A DNA stretch of 64,000 nucleotides from Ceratotherium simum simum (GCF_000283155.1 NW_004454178.1:2160403-2224402); one strand, 5' to 3'. Shown: positions 22,046 through 34,329, counted from the first letter of the stretch. The notes: generated by a model from the letters alone, not told the origin. Numbers and translations are program-made.

Positions 22046-23429
22046 TCAAAATTTAAAAATGTGAAGTTTAAACAAGGTTTGGCTCTAACACATTTTTCTA
22101 GGATGAATAGTATTCCATCAGGGTCCCCAAGTCAACATATTGATTTTCTCCAGGTTTTAGAGGAAAACTCATTCTGCAATTTTCAGTTAAGATACTTTTT
22201 AAAAAACAAAAGTAATTTTTGATTTATATATTAAATTTCTTTTTTAGTGTTTAATACAGATATTAATATGCAATAACAGTTCAACATTAATTGTGTCGTA
22301 AATGCCAAATACGTCATTACAAAAAGAGCCCACTGCAATGACAGCCAAGCCAATTACCCTAGTGCCAAGCCTTCTTCTGGAGGTGAGATAGGGTTGTTTT
22401 GCAGCAAAGATAACCACTTTAGGTTATTACCTAACCGTTCAGCAAACTGTTGCTTCATTTTGTGAAAGACAAGAATTTGACTTTAATCCTTGAAATCCTA
22501 CAAGGCTATCCTTCATTCTATGTAAGTAAACACCATTCCTAAACCATTTGACTTAAAAACAGATGAGCCCCATGTGACCAGACTGTGTAAAAGGCCATAT
22601 CACAGGTAATAAGCTATGTTTTTCAAAGACTCTTTTTTTGAGGCCTTCCACAAAATGTCTGTACACAGATCAAATAATTATGTAATTTTGAAAAAATACA
22701 TACAATTGAACAGATGGAGTTTTGTGTAAATACATTTTCCCCCATTCATTCATGCCCATTGGCTATGAATGCTCTTATTTGGTCAATTTCAGTGTTATGA
22801 AGACCAGATCTTTTTTTCTTTTAGTACAATTTTTGACCTTTGTCTTTAAGATATTCCTTCAAGGTCAAGCTAGTAAGGTAAATATATTCATTGTGTCTTA
22901 AATATGTGTTTTTGGATTCCCTGGGAGCTAAGTTTAGTCAAATAGAAACTGTTATCAGCTGCCGGAGTTCGACTTCACTCACGAAGATGTAGGTGTATGA
23001 GACAAGATGAGCATGATCCAGAGTTTGCAGAGTATTCACAGGGAGTACCAGATTTCACATTCCAGTATTATGGAATGATATTTATAATCTAAGACATCTC
23101 CTGCTACAAATCAACTCAATTTTAGATAGACTAGACCCTTCAAAGTATTGCCGGGCTCAAAGAAGTAGAGAAAGGGACATCTCTGAATCTCTTACTCCAC
23201 TAGCAACAACAAAAAACATTCAGCAGGCAGCAGGGAATTGTAAGCACACTTCAAATGCACAGGTGCATAGAAACAAATACCAGTCTAAGCAGCAGGTTGT
23301 GGTACTGAACTTGACACTTTCTTGTTAAGGTAGGAAACCGAACGTGGTCTGAGGTGGTCTTCGATAAGGAAGGATCTTGGATGCTGGTGAAGAAAAACAC
23401 AGATCCTCCCTAGAGAAAAAAGTTACCAA
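22046..23429. other. Unassigned sequence
   Basis: No recognised repeat or gene in about 1.4 kb. Confidence 0.45.
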
Positions 23430-23686
23430 ATTAGGCTCCCAGGGTTCCCAGAGAAATATTCAAATGTGAACTTACAATCAAAGATCACCAAACAGACAAG
23501 AAAATAGCTCTCATGTTTGACAGTCAGTAGAAAAAAATATATGTGCATAGATTTAGATTTCCAAGGGCTTGAAATGATGAAATTATCAGATATAAAAGTG
23601 CAAATAAACATGTATGAAACGTTAAAGGAAATAAAAGATAAACTGACAAAACTGAGCACACGATAAGAAACTTAAAAGAAATAAGG
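23430..23686 (+). mobile_element. Possible old L1/HAL1 5' or ORF1-region remnant
   Basis: A-rich sequence such as ATGATGAAATTATCAGATAT and GTATGAAACGTTAAAGGAAA resembles 5' regions of old L1M or HAL1 elements. It sits immediately before an MLT1 LTR that splits L1-like sequence. Confidence 0.35.
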
Positions 23687-24078
23687 TGCTGTGGACTAAA
23701 GTGTCCCCTAAAATTCATATGCTGAAGCCCTGACCCTCAATGTGACTGTATTTGGAGATAGGACTCTTGGGAAGTAATTAAGATTAAATGAGGTCATATG
23801 TGTAGGGTACTAATCCGATAGAATTAGTGGTCTTATGAGAAGAAGAAGAGAAAGAGATCTCTCTCTCTCCTGCACATGCACAGAGAAAAGGCCATTTGAA
23901 GACACAAACGAAGACAGCAATCTGCCAGCCGAGAAGAGAGCCCTCACCGGAAACTGAACTCTGTCAGAACCTCGATCTCAGACTTTCCAGCCTCCAATAC
24001 TGTAAGAAAATATATTTCTATTATTTAAGCCGCTGAGTCTATGGTATCTTCTTATGGAAACCTGAACAGACTAAGACA
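23687..24078 (+). mobile_element. MLT1A-like (ERVL-MaLR) solo LTR
   Basis: About 390 bp, TG at the start and CA at the end. Ordered matches: TGCTGTGGACTAAAGTGTCC, AAAATTCATATGCTGAAGCC, TATTTGGAGATAGGACTCTT, AATGAGGTCATATG, AGAGAGCCCTCACCGGAAAC, TTTCCAGCCTCCAATACTGT and GACTAAGACA. No internal retroviral genes are present. A clean 5-bp TSD is not visible. Confidence 0.85.
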
Positions 24079-24084
24079 CAAGAC

Positions 24085-25075
24085 GTGTGGGGATAAAAGT
24101 CTAGAATTAAAAATATATAATTGTACCAAGAATCCTCAATTGATAATTTAAACAGAATATTAGAAATTACTAGAGACAATTAGGGAATTGAAAGATAAAT
24201 ATCGATGATCCAAAGACATTATTAAGAAGATAATAGTTAAGCCATACATGAGGTAGAACTATTTGTAGTACTTACACATAGTAAAGAACTTATATCCATA
24301 ATATATAAGGAATTCTTATAAATCAATAAAAAATATCAACAATCCAATTTTTAAATGTCCAAAACAGGCACTTCACAAAGAAGATTACCTAATGGACAAT
24401 ATGCATATGAAAAATAGTTATCAGAGAAAGCCCAATTAAACCCAGAATGAAATACCACTGCTAACCCAATAGAGTGGCTAAAATTAAAAAGGCTGATCAT
24501 ACCAAGTTTTGGTGAGGCTGTGGGTCAATTGGAAGTCTCACATTTCTTGTGGACTTGCAAATTGGTAGGAGTACTTTGGAAATGCTTTGGTAGAATCAAC
24601 TAAAACATTCTTTACATATAACCCAAGACCCAACAATTCCACTTCTGGGCATGTGTCCCAGATAAGTAAGTGCATATGTTAAAAAAAGACATGCACAAGA
24701 ATGTTCATGGTAGATTTACTTTTAATTTTTTAAAACTGGAAATGATCTCAAAAGCAGAATAGGTAAAAACTGTAGTATATTTATACAATAAATTACTACA
24801 TAGCAATGAATGGGAATAAATTACTATTACACTGTAATGCACAGATTAATTCCACAGATAATGTTTAGTGAAATAAATAAAAGACAAAATGTACATACTG
24901 TATAGTTATATTTTTACAAATTTCAAAAATGAGCAAAATTATAGTGCAAAATATAGAAGACAGAATAGAGGCTTCCCTCGGGCAACTCAAAGGATGCAGG
25001 AGTGAATTTTCTGGGATGATAGAAATATTCCATATCTTGATCAGGGTTGTGTAAAATATTCTAAAAACTCATGGA
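24085..25075 (+). mobile_element. Old L1 or HAL1, ORF2 C-terminal region and 3' UTR
   Basis: Forward remnant with L1 C-terminal signatures: ATGGACAATATGCATATGAA, CAACAATTCCACTTCTGGGC and ATGCACAAGAATGTTCATGG. The 3' UTR includes GATAGAAATATTCCATATCT then TGATCAGGG. It is the downstream half of L1-like sequence split by the MLT1 LTR. The first 200 bp are less certain. Confidence 0.6.
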
Positions 25076-25084
25076 GTTTTTAGA

Positions 25085-25310
25085 CAGAGATTTCAGAAAG
25101 AGCAAAGGTGAAATAAAGACATTTCAGATAAACAAAAACTGAGAGTTTACAAACACTAGACCTTCACTTAATGAGTTCTAGAGAACATACTTCATGAATA
25201 AGGCCAATGACCCCAAAGAAATATTTGATATGCAAGAAGGAATCGTGAACAAATAAACTTGTGGACATGTATATAGACACAAGCAAGTGGCATATGTGTA
25301 ACTACTATTT
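25085..25310 (+). mobile_element. Old L1 internal fragment
   Basis: GGTGAAATAAAGACATTTCA and GATAAACAAAAACTGAGAGT are characteristic of an internal region of old L1M elements. Its order after an L1 3' end implies a second copy. Confidence 0.5.
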
Positions 25311-26021
25311 ATCATAATAAAGTCTACATCAAAGGGTTAGACAGTCAAACAAGAGTCAAGACGATGTGAAGGAATGAACCCAGAAGCAGGAAGGCTGAGC
25401 TTTCAGTCCTGTTTTTCACTCCCTAATGTGGCAAAATTCCTTTAAATACCATCTCTATATTGAAAAGAAAAATATTTATAACTCTCCTGCTCATTTTACA
25501 GAAGTGGTTACAAGCATCAAATGCGCTGATGAATAGAGAGGATTTTTGAAAATTGTGAAATATAATGATTAAGATAGCATGACTGTTATTATTAAATGGT
25601 AAAACAACTAGAAAAATCTTCCAAAAATCATTCATCCTTTTCCACACTAAATGAGAACTAGAGAAAGGCTAAATGATGTGTCCTAGACTATATGTCCAGT
25701 TAGTGACAATGTTTGTACTAAAATAAAACAGGCCCCCTGACTCCTAGTCTGGTATATTATTTTCTGAATTTTTTGACATTGAGAGATTTAAAGCACTAAC
25801 AGGAATGACTCCAGGATATTAAGTAGGAAGAGAATAGTTCCCACTTCTATTTTTCTGGGGCTGCTTCCATGTCTTTGTGAAGAGAGTAGTATGAACAGTG
25901 GATATGTTGAGAATATGATGCAAAGGTCTTATCAGGGCATCTCAGCTCCTTTCTCTTAGGGGTAGTACCTTTATAAAATTGAACTTATTATCATAAAAAT
26001 CCAGCTGCCATCTACTACCTT
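25311..26021. other. Unassigned sequence
   Basis: No recognised repeat or gene. Confidence 0.4.

Positions 26022-26055
<34 letters not shown>
26022..26055. repeat. (CA)n microsatellite
   Basis: About 16 uninterrupted CA units; likely polymorphic. Confidence 0.95.
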
Positions 26056-26056
<1 letters not shown>

Positions 26057-26275
26057 CTCTTCGAAATTAGCTTATGCAAATACATTTGATGAGTTTGTTC
26101 AGGCTATTACGGTAACATCCCCATCCTCTTTACCATCATCATCTTTTCCTTCATTAAACCTTTATCAGAGGCCACAGAGGGTTTTTTGCAGGTGTGATGC
26201 AAAGGCAAAAATTCTCTCTTTCAGGTCAAGGAAACAAGCGTTAGAAAGAATCCAAAGTAGTATTTTTTAAAATCG

Positions 26276-26302
26276 TTTGGTGTCTCATGATGAGACACCA
26301 AA
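26276..26302. repeat. 27-nt perfect inverted repeat
   Basis: TTTGGTGTCTCAT at 26276-26288, one central G, then ATGAGACACCAAA at 26290-26302: 13-bp arms with no mismatch. It directly precedes a second CA repeat. No transposon ends or gene context explain it. Confidence 0.95.
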
Positions 26303-26305
26303 AAT

Positions 26306-26354
26306 AAACACACACACACACACGCACACACACACACACACGCACACACACACA
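26306..26354. repeat. Interrupted (CA)n microsatellite
   Basis: About 49 bp of CA units with two GC interruptions (CGCACA). Confidence 0.95.
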
Positions 26355-27019
26355 ATGCACGCTCACTCACACAAATTTTGCATAGAATTTCAGGAAGCCG
26401 AGGCCTGAAATTAAGAATGCTTGGTCTAAAGGAAGTGGATGGAAATGGACAAGAAAAAAACAGCCCCTAATATATGGCTATTCTACTAGAAAACACAGTT
26501 AGGTTTCTGTGTCAGCAAGCACCTACCTCCAGATGGGAGCTACAATCCCTCGGATGAAGTAAACCCTTTCAATATGCCATTACCAGAAACTACAACTAGT
26601 GACCTCAAATTTTAAATATTCCTCTTAAACACTCCCCCCCCCAGCAAAGTAGAGTTCAATCTGAAGGTTAAAATCACTTTATTCTCTAGTAACCTTACTC
26701 TTTTTCTCTATCAACCTTTCTTTTCCCTCATGTCTATTTTACTTATTCTTGTATCTTTCTATCTTTTATTTATTTATTTATGATTTATTTTGATGCATTT
26801 TGCTCCAGAAAAGAAATCCTACAGCTTCAGTGGCCCAAATTAAGCCAGTAAATGTCCTGTTTACCTGGAAGTCCTCAGAACATTTCAAAAGTCTTCACGT
26901 TATTGCTAACAGGAAAATCACCAAGGGTTAAGAATTTGTGAACTTGTATAAGCTGAACCTAGATAAAAATGAGTGAATTGTGGGCAGTTCCTCGCGTGCT
27001 CCGCATGCTCCATGTCTAG
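26355..27019. other. Unassigned sequence
   Basis: No recognised repeat or gene. Short TTTA runs at 26766-26782. Confidence 0.4.
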
Positions 27020-27565
27020 GTGTTAGGCTGGGGACTATTCATTATGAGAGGAATCCACTGCTCTGTTTTCTTCCCCCTCAGGTCACGAAGTCTTGCGGGA
27101 TTTAGTCTCAAATATTCAGGGGAAGCGTTTCAGTGCTTTCTGCGTTCTTTGCTGCTGAGACCAGATGGAAGCATCACCTTCTCTTCCAGAAAGTCTGTGA
27201 ACAGGCAGAGTAAAGGTGACAGCTCACACGGAGTGGTGCCAGATGCTCTTGTTTATTCCAGAGTGTTAAGGGATATTTATTGGCCGAAGTTCAACGGCTT
27301 TTTGGAGGATTTTCCAAAGACTCACATTTTTAGGGGTGAAAATTTGCCTTTGTGTGCAAACATACTCTGCCCACTCGACTTGGCTTTGTTTTTCTTGGTT
27401 TACATCCTTTCTCCAAAATACAGGAAGGTTTTTAAAAAGCCGAGCATGTGTACCTCACAGGTTTGCAACATTCTTGTCCACTTGCTCACTCAGAGCTGTG
27501 TTTGCCCCTTTTTATCTTTCTTTTTATTTCTAAAACTGAGTCATAATTGCATTGAATTGAAGTAA
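27020..27565 (+). other. Unexplained 181-codon ORF
   Basis: The longest ORF outside recognised repeats, with ATG at 27020 and TAA after 27565. The predicted protein has no domain I recognise. It is rich in F, L and S with two hydrophobic stretches (around residues 113-130 and 160-175), as expected of translated AT-rich DNA. A good splice-acceptor look-alike, a pyrimidine tract ending CCCCCTCAG, lies at 27059-27081 inside it. The neighbourhood has no repeat hallmark. It could be a chance ORF, part of a non-coding transcript or an unrecognised remnant. I do not call it a gene. Confidence 0.15.
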
Positions 27566-27714
27566 AAGTTATTTTAAAAACTGAATATATGATAAGTGCC
27601 AAGCACGTTTATTTTACTGTAAACTCAAGCTTGTTAAGACTGGGAAGAATATCTATCCTGGTCTTGTTTAGTCTGCAAATTTCTTACGCTACCATAGAGA
27701 AGGCAGTATTGTCA

Positions 27715-28200
27715 GTGCTTCAGAGCACGGGCATTGGATTCCAGGATTTGAAGCTTATTAGGCGTATCACCTTGGCAAAGTTACTTAGCTTTTTTTTGCC
27801 TCCTTTATACATATCCTGGTATGTAAGATCTTCATCATAATAGTACCCATCTCAGAGGATCTTTGTGAGGGCTAAATGAGGTTTTTCATGAAATACTTTT
27901 AAAAAGTACTTGAGAGCCGGCCCTGTGGCTTGGTGGTTAAGTGCGCGCGCTGCGATGCTGGTGGCCCGGGTTCGGATCCCGGGTGTGCATCGAGGCACCA
28001 CTTCTCCGTCCATCCTGAGGCCGAGTCCCGCATACAGCAACTAGAAGGATGTGCAGCTATGACATACAACTATCTACTGGGGGTTTGGGGGGAAAAAGTA
28101 AAATAAATAAAAAAATCTAAAAAAAAAAAAAAAAGTACTTGACAACGTAATAAGTACTCAATAATTGTTAGCTCCTACTACAACCATTGTCACTATCATT
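27715..28200 (+). mobile_element. MIR SINE interrupted by an ERE
   Basis: MIR left part 27715-27913 (CAGAGCACGGGCATTGGATT, TTGGCAAAGTTACTTAGC, ATAATAGTACCCATCTCAGA, GGGCTAAATGAGG) and right part 28143-28200 (AATAAGTACTCAATAATTGT). The ERE inserted between them, so MIR predates ERE, as expected. Confidence 0.75.
27901..28142 (+). mobile_element. ERE SINE with 13-bp perfect TSD
   Basis: Young-type ERE: GAGCCGGCCCTGTGGCTTGG, GGTTCGGATCCCGGGTGTGC, CAACTAGAAGGATGTGCAGC and a long A-rich tail. TSD AAAAAGTACTTGA at 27901-27913 and 28130-28142, identical. A reverse 62-codon ORF over it is an artefact of the SINE. Confidence 0.95.
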
Positions 28201-28428
28201 ATTATTATATTATTTTGATCGATTATATTATAAAATGTGTATTCTTCCTTCTTGGGCAACACTTGTTTAAGGAAAAATGTGCCAAAAATATTCTATTAGC
28301 GATGGCAGGAACCTCAAGAGATTGTCTGCCCAACCTCAGCTTCACAAATAAGTCACAGAAGAAAGTGTTTATTACTTTTGGGAGCTTTCCTAAGAAACTA
28401 AAACTAACATTTCCTTCTTGATTTTTAA

Positions 28429-28697
28429 AATGTTTTAATCAAAGGCCCGCCCCGTGGCGTAGCCATTAAGCGTGCGCGCTCCACTGCTGGAGACCCGGGT
28501 TCGGATCCTGGGTGCACACCGACGCTCTGCTTGTCAGGCCATGCTGTGGTGGCGTCCCATATAAAGTAGAGGAAGATAGGCACGGATGCCAGCTCAGGGC
28601 CAGTCTTCCTCAGCAAAAAGAGGAGGATTGGCATGGATGTTAGCTCAGGGCTGATTTTCCGCACAAAAAAAGGAAACAAAAACAAATTTTTTAATCA
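28429..28697 (+). mobile_element. ERE SINE with TSD
   Basis: Head GGCCCGCCCCGTGGCGTAGC, tRNA region GGTTCGGATCCTGGGTGCAC, then two copies of the GCTCAGGGC tail block. TSD AATGTTTTAATCA (28429-28441) and AATTTTTTAATCA (28685-28697). Some CpG decay suggests intermediate age. Confidence 0.93.
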
Positions 28698-31430
28698 CCC
28701 TTATAAACAACAAAAATCATGTCTCACTTTCTGCAAATATGTATTTCTTGTGGCACCATTTATTAATAAATAAAAAATCTTTTAAAAAGAAAAGCTAAAC
28801 AATTATTTTAAAAAGAAAAATGAGAAGGCTTACAAAGTTTGTTAATTTAGAAACTCATTTTCTTGTATGACTATTCTTATACCTGGAGGAAAACCAGTTT
28901 TAGACATATATATATATATAGTTATATGTAAAATAAGATATTTCATCAGATAAACTATAATCAAAATACCTTTACATATGAATTGTCAAAGTTTGGATTT
29001 AAAATCCTAGGTGACTGATTCAAAAAAGATTAATTTATTTTAAAAGTTAATTTAAAATAATTAATTATAGAGGTATTGGTGATATTTAAATTTGTTTAAG
29101 TTTGGGTACTTTGTCAAAGTGAATCAGCTTTGGTATTTCTAGAATACTTGTGTTACTGTAAGAGTATAGATTGATTCAAAAATGGTAAAATACAGCTGTT
29201 GAAAATGTACACTTGGCTGCATACAACATACAAGGTTGTGATGCCAACTTGGATTGTTCATATACAAATAACTGCTTCTGACTCTCGTTAACTCTGTTCC
29301 AAGATAATTATAAACACTTCTTGAAAGAATGAACTCAAAAGCAGAAAGGTTTGGGATGGAATCAACAGATCTTGGTTGTAGTGGCCGTAGTTATTGAGGC
29401 CCCCCTCATGCATAACTGCACAATACGTAAGTTGCACCCACATTTGTTCTCAGCTCTGGCCATATGGCAATTCCTCCTGAATAATTTGGCTTCTCTCTTT
29501 TCTTCCTCTATCATTAGAGTATTATGGCTTTATTCTCTTCAACTCTTGCCAGCTGGGAAACAAAAAGAGTATTATTTTTGCCTCACTTATTCCTGATCCC
29601 TTTTTGAGTATTCTTGGTTGCCTTAAACATGAGCTTCATACTGCTTGTATCTACAATCTCAAGAATTCGGTTTGCGGAAACTGTTCTATTAGATGAGTTT
29701 CAGGATTCACATTCCTCTAATACACTTTATTTTTCAATTATCCTTTAAGGTGGGGGCTACAGAGTAGAGACAAATTCCTTGGGGTACAAATCCTTCAAAT
29801 AATGTGTATTTATTGGGAAACAGGCTTGAAAACTGTCAATGTCTTTTTTAAAGGACAGTCTCCTGACTATAAATCACTTTTGGGTTGGCTCTTCATGACC
29901 AAAAGAATATTCCTATTATGGATAACAAGTTTGTCATTTGGTTTCTTTTAACAGCCATATATAGCAAGGCCAGTAGAATGGACAAATTGAAGATTACACC
30001 CTGCCTTAGAAAAAGCAATATGCAACACTGCATTTTGTAAATGTGAAAGCTTGTTTCCTGAAAGTGTTAACGTGAGGCCAGCAGCAGCAGGCTGATGGTT
30101 CCTATCGCAATGCTTGGGAGGGGCACGGGCCTCTGCCTGCTCTTTACAACCAAACCATCCACTTAAGAGCACATGCACACCCAGAGAGGGTACCAGGGGA
30201 ATACTTCGCTGTGTTGACAGAATTACTCACTTTCAGATCAAAAGTCTGTGAAATGTTGATTCTCAAAAGGAATTTTTTAACAAAGAACTGTAACCTTAAA
30301 ACTAGAATATGATCCATTACATATTAAAATAAGAGAGAAAAATAAAATAAAACAAAACACAATTTTTGTGCTTGAAGAATGCTTGAGATGCATCTCGGGG
30401 AAAAATTTAGAGGGATTCGCCTTTTACCGACCTTGGGTCACCTGGATATTACGGATAATTCTGTCATTCAGGGCTGCCCTTGTTTTAGATTCACATCCTT
30501 CCCCAGTTACACATGGTCTCTTTTCAAGTTCCCAAAATGTGTCCTTTGAAAATAACAGTTAGCTAAAAGGGTGACATAAGTTCAGGTTTTTTAAATTCTT
30601 TTGCGTGGGAGAAGGAGAAGAACATTGATTTAGGAAAAAGGAATTCATAAGAAATTGCCTGTCTGTCATAAAATAGAAATTACGTCATGCTTTAATTAAC
30701 CAAGCGTTCAAAAAAAGTAATGCTTTTCCTGGTAATTGAGTCTGTAGCTATACATGTATTTATTTAATAGCTGATTTAGTGTAATATTTGTAATATTCTG
30801 CAAAGGTTTACTAAGTTTTGGGACACTCCAATCTATTTCTAAATGGTCTACCAGTCAAGAAATGCTTTCAATATAAATGTTATACTCCTGAAGGATACGT
30901 CAGATGAACATTCTGTGTAAACCACGGCTGGTCAATAAAGATCCAACAGTGTTGTGGTCGGAAGTAGATAATCACCATCCCAGATTTTCCAATTATCAAA
31001 GCATCTTAACCACTTTCAACAGGGATAAGATTAGAGAGCTTACATTTAGATTGTTATCTGATTCAGTAAAAACATGTTTTATTGACTAGACTGTAACTTC
31101 ATGTGAGTGTGTGAACCGCATCCCTATTTTCACATCATCTGAGAGACTGCTAGCCCTGTATGTCTGTGCTCATTGTATGAAAACCTATAACTTCAGTTAA
31201 TTGGACTGATGTTGAGTATATGATATTTTTATTTTTCAATCCTGAGAGTTGAAAACCCTTTATTATATTTGAAATGTCACTATGATACTTTAACTTCGTA
31301 AAATGTTTTCTATATTTTCATCATTGAAGGATAAATATGACTTCTATTTAAAATATGATTTCCTAAATTACAACTTTTTTCCTCTCAATTAGTCTATATA
31401 CAGAAAAATCAGTTATTATATTTGATTTAT
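28698..31430. other. Unassigned sequence
   Basis: About 2.7 kb with no recognised repeat or gene apart from a short TA run (28905-28920) and an AT-only-like patch near 29025-29070. ORFs of up to 81 codons are chance-sized. This is one of the longest repeat-free-looking stretches in the window. Confidence 0.45.
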
Positions 31431-31434
31431 TAAT

Positions 31435-31620
31435 AGATAGCTGGGCTTAACTATCTATATCTCATTTTCCTCATCTTTAAAATTAATGTAATAATAGCTA
31501 ACTTACAGGTCAGTTTTAAAGGTTAAATGAAATTTTTATGTATCTACATACCTACGGTGCATATCATAGTAATTACACATGGAGGTGGTTGTTACAGTTA
31601 TTACTGTCACCACTGATAAT
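31435..31620 (+). mobile_element. MIR SINE fragment
   Basis: ATCTCATTTTCCTCATCTTT, AATGTAATAATAGCTAACTT and TTTTAAAGGTTAAATGAAAT match the right half of a forward MIR. Confidence 0.65.
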
Positions 31621-31794
31621 GACTGTAGAAAATATCAAGAAAACCATGATTAAAATTTATTTTTGTGTTTAGCAGAGATGCAGAAAACAAAAGATCAAAT
31701 GGTCTTTAAAGTGTGGCGCTTTTTTTTCCTTATTTGCCTAAAATGTAAAGGGACAGTTCAAAAAATACTTTTAAAAAAGTTCTTAAAATATTAA

Positions 31795-32160
31795 GGTTCT
31801 TTTGGCTGCAAAAGACAGAAAAAATTCCACTCAAATGGCGTGAGCAAAAGAGGACTTGATTACCTCATCAAACTGAAAAGTTCAAGGGAGATACTGGATC
31901 CAGTCACGACCAGTTGCAGGGGCTTGAAAAACGTCGCCCAGCCCTGTTCTCCCTTTATTTCCTCTCCATACTGACCTTCCTGTTGTCTTCATTCTCAGCT
32001 TCTACAAGGTGCCTGCCAGCAACACTAGACCTGTTCTTTGTCAGGTTCAAGTGCAATGCAAAAGAGAAAGAGTTCCCGTCTCTGTGTGTCCCATTGGCTA
32101 TGACGGGGCCAGTTGATCATTCCTGAATCAATCACAATGTGATACTCAAATGGACAGGCA
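31795..32160 (+). mobile_element. Probable ancient LTR-like repeat
   Basis: TTCTTTTGGCTGCAAAAGAC, GGCGTGAGCAAAAGAGGACT, TTCATTCTCAGCTTCTACAA, CCATTGGCTATGACGGGGCC and CTGAATCAATCACAATGTG follow the order of a known mammalian interspersed LTR-like repeat whose name I cannot give. Confidence 0.45.
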
Positions 32161-32499
32161 TGCTTGCAGCTCTAGGAACCCGAGGCAAATGGAACTATGG
32201 CAAAAAAAAGATGGTCCCTCAGATAAATGTTGTGGTAGGTTTACCAGAAGGAGAATAAACGGATTCGGATCACTGCATATAAAATACTGAATAAAATGGG
32301 AATGCATTCGAAAGATGCTGCTCACTCGTTTTCCTATTTTGCCAGCTTTCCTTCCTCTTTTCACTTTTTAAATATGGGTATATCTCAAGATTTTGTTCTT
32401 GTGTCTTCACATTTTTTTCTCTCTGATATCTCAGTGTCACTCTTGATTCTATCATCTGAAGACGGAACGCACATAACTGTCTCTTGAGATCTACTTTGT

Positions 32500-32660
32500 G
32501 TGTCAGTTAGCTTTTACTGCACAGAAACCTTTCCAAAAGTTCATGATTCTGCAGTTTGGTAATTTTGGCTGGGTTCAGCTAAGCAGATCCTCTGGTCTGG
32601 GCTAAGGTACCTCATTCATCTCAGTCAGCTGCCATACTGGTTAAATGCAAGCACATTATA
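32500..32660 (+). mobile_element. MLT1-type LTR fragment
   Basis: GTCAGTTAGCTTTTACTGCA, AGTTCATGATTCTGCAGTTT and TTGGCTGGGTTCAGCTAAGC match the 5' part of an MLT1 LTR; the remainder is absent. Confidence 0.55.
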
Positions 32661-32894
32661 GTACCTACCACACAGTAGGAGCCTAAGTTTATGTTTACTA
32701 TCACTAATTATATGTTTTTCCAAGGGAAGAAAGCAATTTCTCTTTCTTTATCTGAGTCCACCACTTTAGAAAGAAAAGCTTTGTATACTTTTTCTATAGC
32801 ATCACCTCATCTGTATATACTTGCAATAACACTACAAAGGATGGAACCCCGTTGCTATAAACATCCTAATAAACTGTGCAGTCTGTGGCCATAT

Positions 32895-32990
32895 TGAAAT
32901 ATCATTGACCATGCCTTATATTTATTTATATCTCCTCAGAGCCTAACACAAAGTCTAGTGCATAGTAACAGTCAATAAATGCTTCCTGTG
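32895..32990 (+). mobile_element. L2 3'-end fragment
   Basis: TATATCTCCTCAGAGCCTAA, CACAAAGTCTAGTGCATAGT then AACAGTCAATAAATGCTTCC is the forward L2 3' terminus. Confidence 0.6.
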
Positions 32991-34019
32991 ACTGCTGCTG
33001 CCTCCACGGCTGCTTTTGCCTTAAAGATCACGTTAATCTCACCAATATTTCTTTCACTATGTACTGTGAGCCTTGGGGAGCTCGGGGAGTGTCTCAGCGT
33101 CCCCAGGAGACCAATGTTTTAGATTGTGTCTCTTTGTAAATAAACAGTTCTCTTTTATTCTCCCCATTTCCAACCATTCTTTACTATCACTTGATCACAC
33201 ATTTACCATGTGTTTCCCATTTGCTGTTTCTTTTCACTCAACATTATAGACATAGATTATTATAGATGTAGATACAGACATAGGTGATATAGATATAGGT
33301 AGATCTAGATATAGATATGGATACAGATGAGTGAGATTAGAGAGGAGCGCTAAACTCAAGAGCTTTGAAAAAATTCTGGAGGATTCAAATCCTGGATTTA
33401 ATCTTTACTCTTGCAAGTAAGATTCTGCTTAATAAATTCATAGGCTAAATGTGGAAGACTGTAAGTTACCATATGAATTACATAGCACTTGTTGTAATCA
33501 AAAGCTTCTATTATGTAGTTATTCCTTACCACTGTCTTCTTTTTCAACAAAAAGAAAAGTGAAAACAAAAATGATCCTAAAACATGAAACTACAGCCACA
33601 AACTTTTATGTGTGTGTACTGGGGGTTGGAGTGCAGTCATTGAATAAAAAAAAAAATTACTGTAACATAGACACTACTATCCTCTACTTACTGGTGCTTT
33701 GGGGAAGCTTCTCCTGTCGTCTTCTCTTGGACCTGTACTTTCCTGCCTGTTGTCCTGATTGTTAGCTGTAAATGGAGTTCTGTCCACCAGACTACAGGCA
33801 TACTCTGATGTCTTTTCCATTTTCATGTGTGCCACTTGGGGTATCTGAAATTTAAAATTGTTCCCTGGTATTATCATGTCTCCAGTTCTAATATTTTTCC
33901 CTAAGTTGACAAAAAGTACAAAATCGATTCTCTATTATTTATTCAGAAAATAATTCATTGCCTATGATTAAGGAAGTGTGTTATATAAAGGTGAGTTGTG
34001 AATAAATGTTGCTTATAGA
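32991..34019. other. Unassigned sequence with an (ATAGAT)-like simple repeat
   Basis: Contains an imperfect GATATAGATATAG repeat at about 33245-33332. No gene recognised; a forward 104-codon ORF at 33451-33765 lacks recognisable features. Confidence 0.45.
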
Positions 34020-34160
34020 AGCTAGAGTCATCGAGAACAGGACTGAGTCTACTTTATCTTCGCAGCCCTTCATAACTCTTACAATCCCTGGCAGACAGTG
34101 GTATTTAATTCTCTTTGTTGAATGAATGAATGAACCAATGAATGAGTGAATGAATTTTTA
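34020..34160 (+). mobile_element. L2 3' end with (TGAA)n tail
   Basis: GAACAGGACTGAGTCTACTT, CCTGGCAGACAGTGG and TTGTTGAATGAATGAATGAA reproduce the forward L2 3' end including its characteristic short tandem tail. Confidence 0.75.
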
Positions 34161-34329
34161 CCAAGTATATTTTCCTAGGGAATTTAAATCTATAGCAAAA
34201 TCCCCCCTACCTTCCATGGAATAATCATAGTAATATGTTAGGGAGCAGCTGTTCAGTTGAAAGAATCAGTAAACGAAAGACAGTTAATACTAACCATGAA
34301 AAGCTTGCTTGAGGAACATCAAGAAGGTT

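Noticed and set aside
26022..26354. CRISPR-like regular repeats
   Set aside because: These are CA microsatellites with no spacers; the genome is mammalian.
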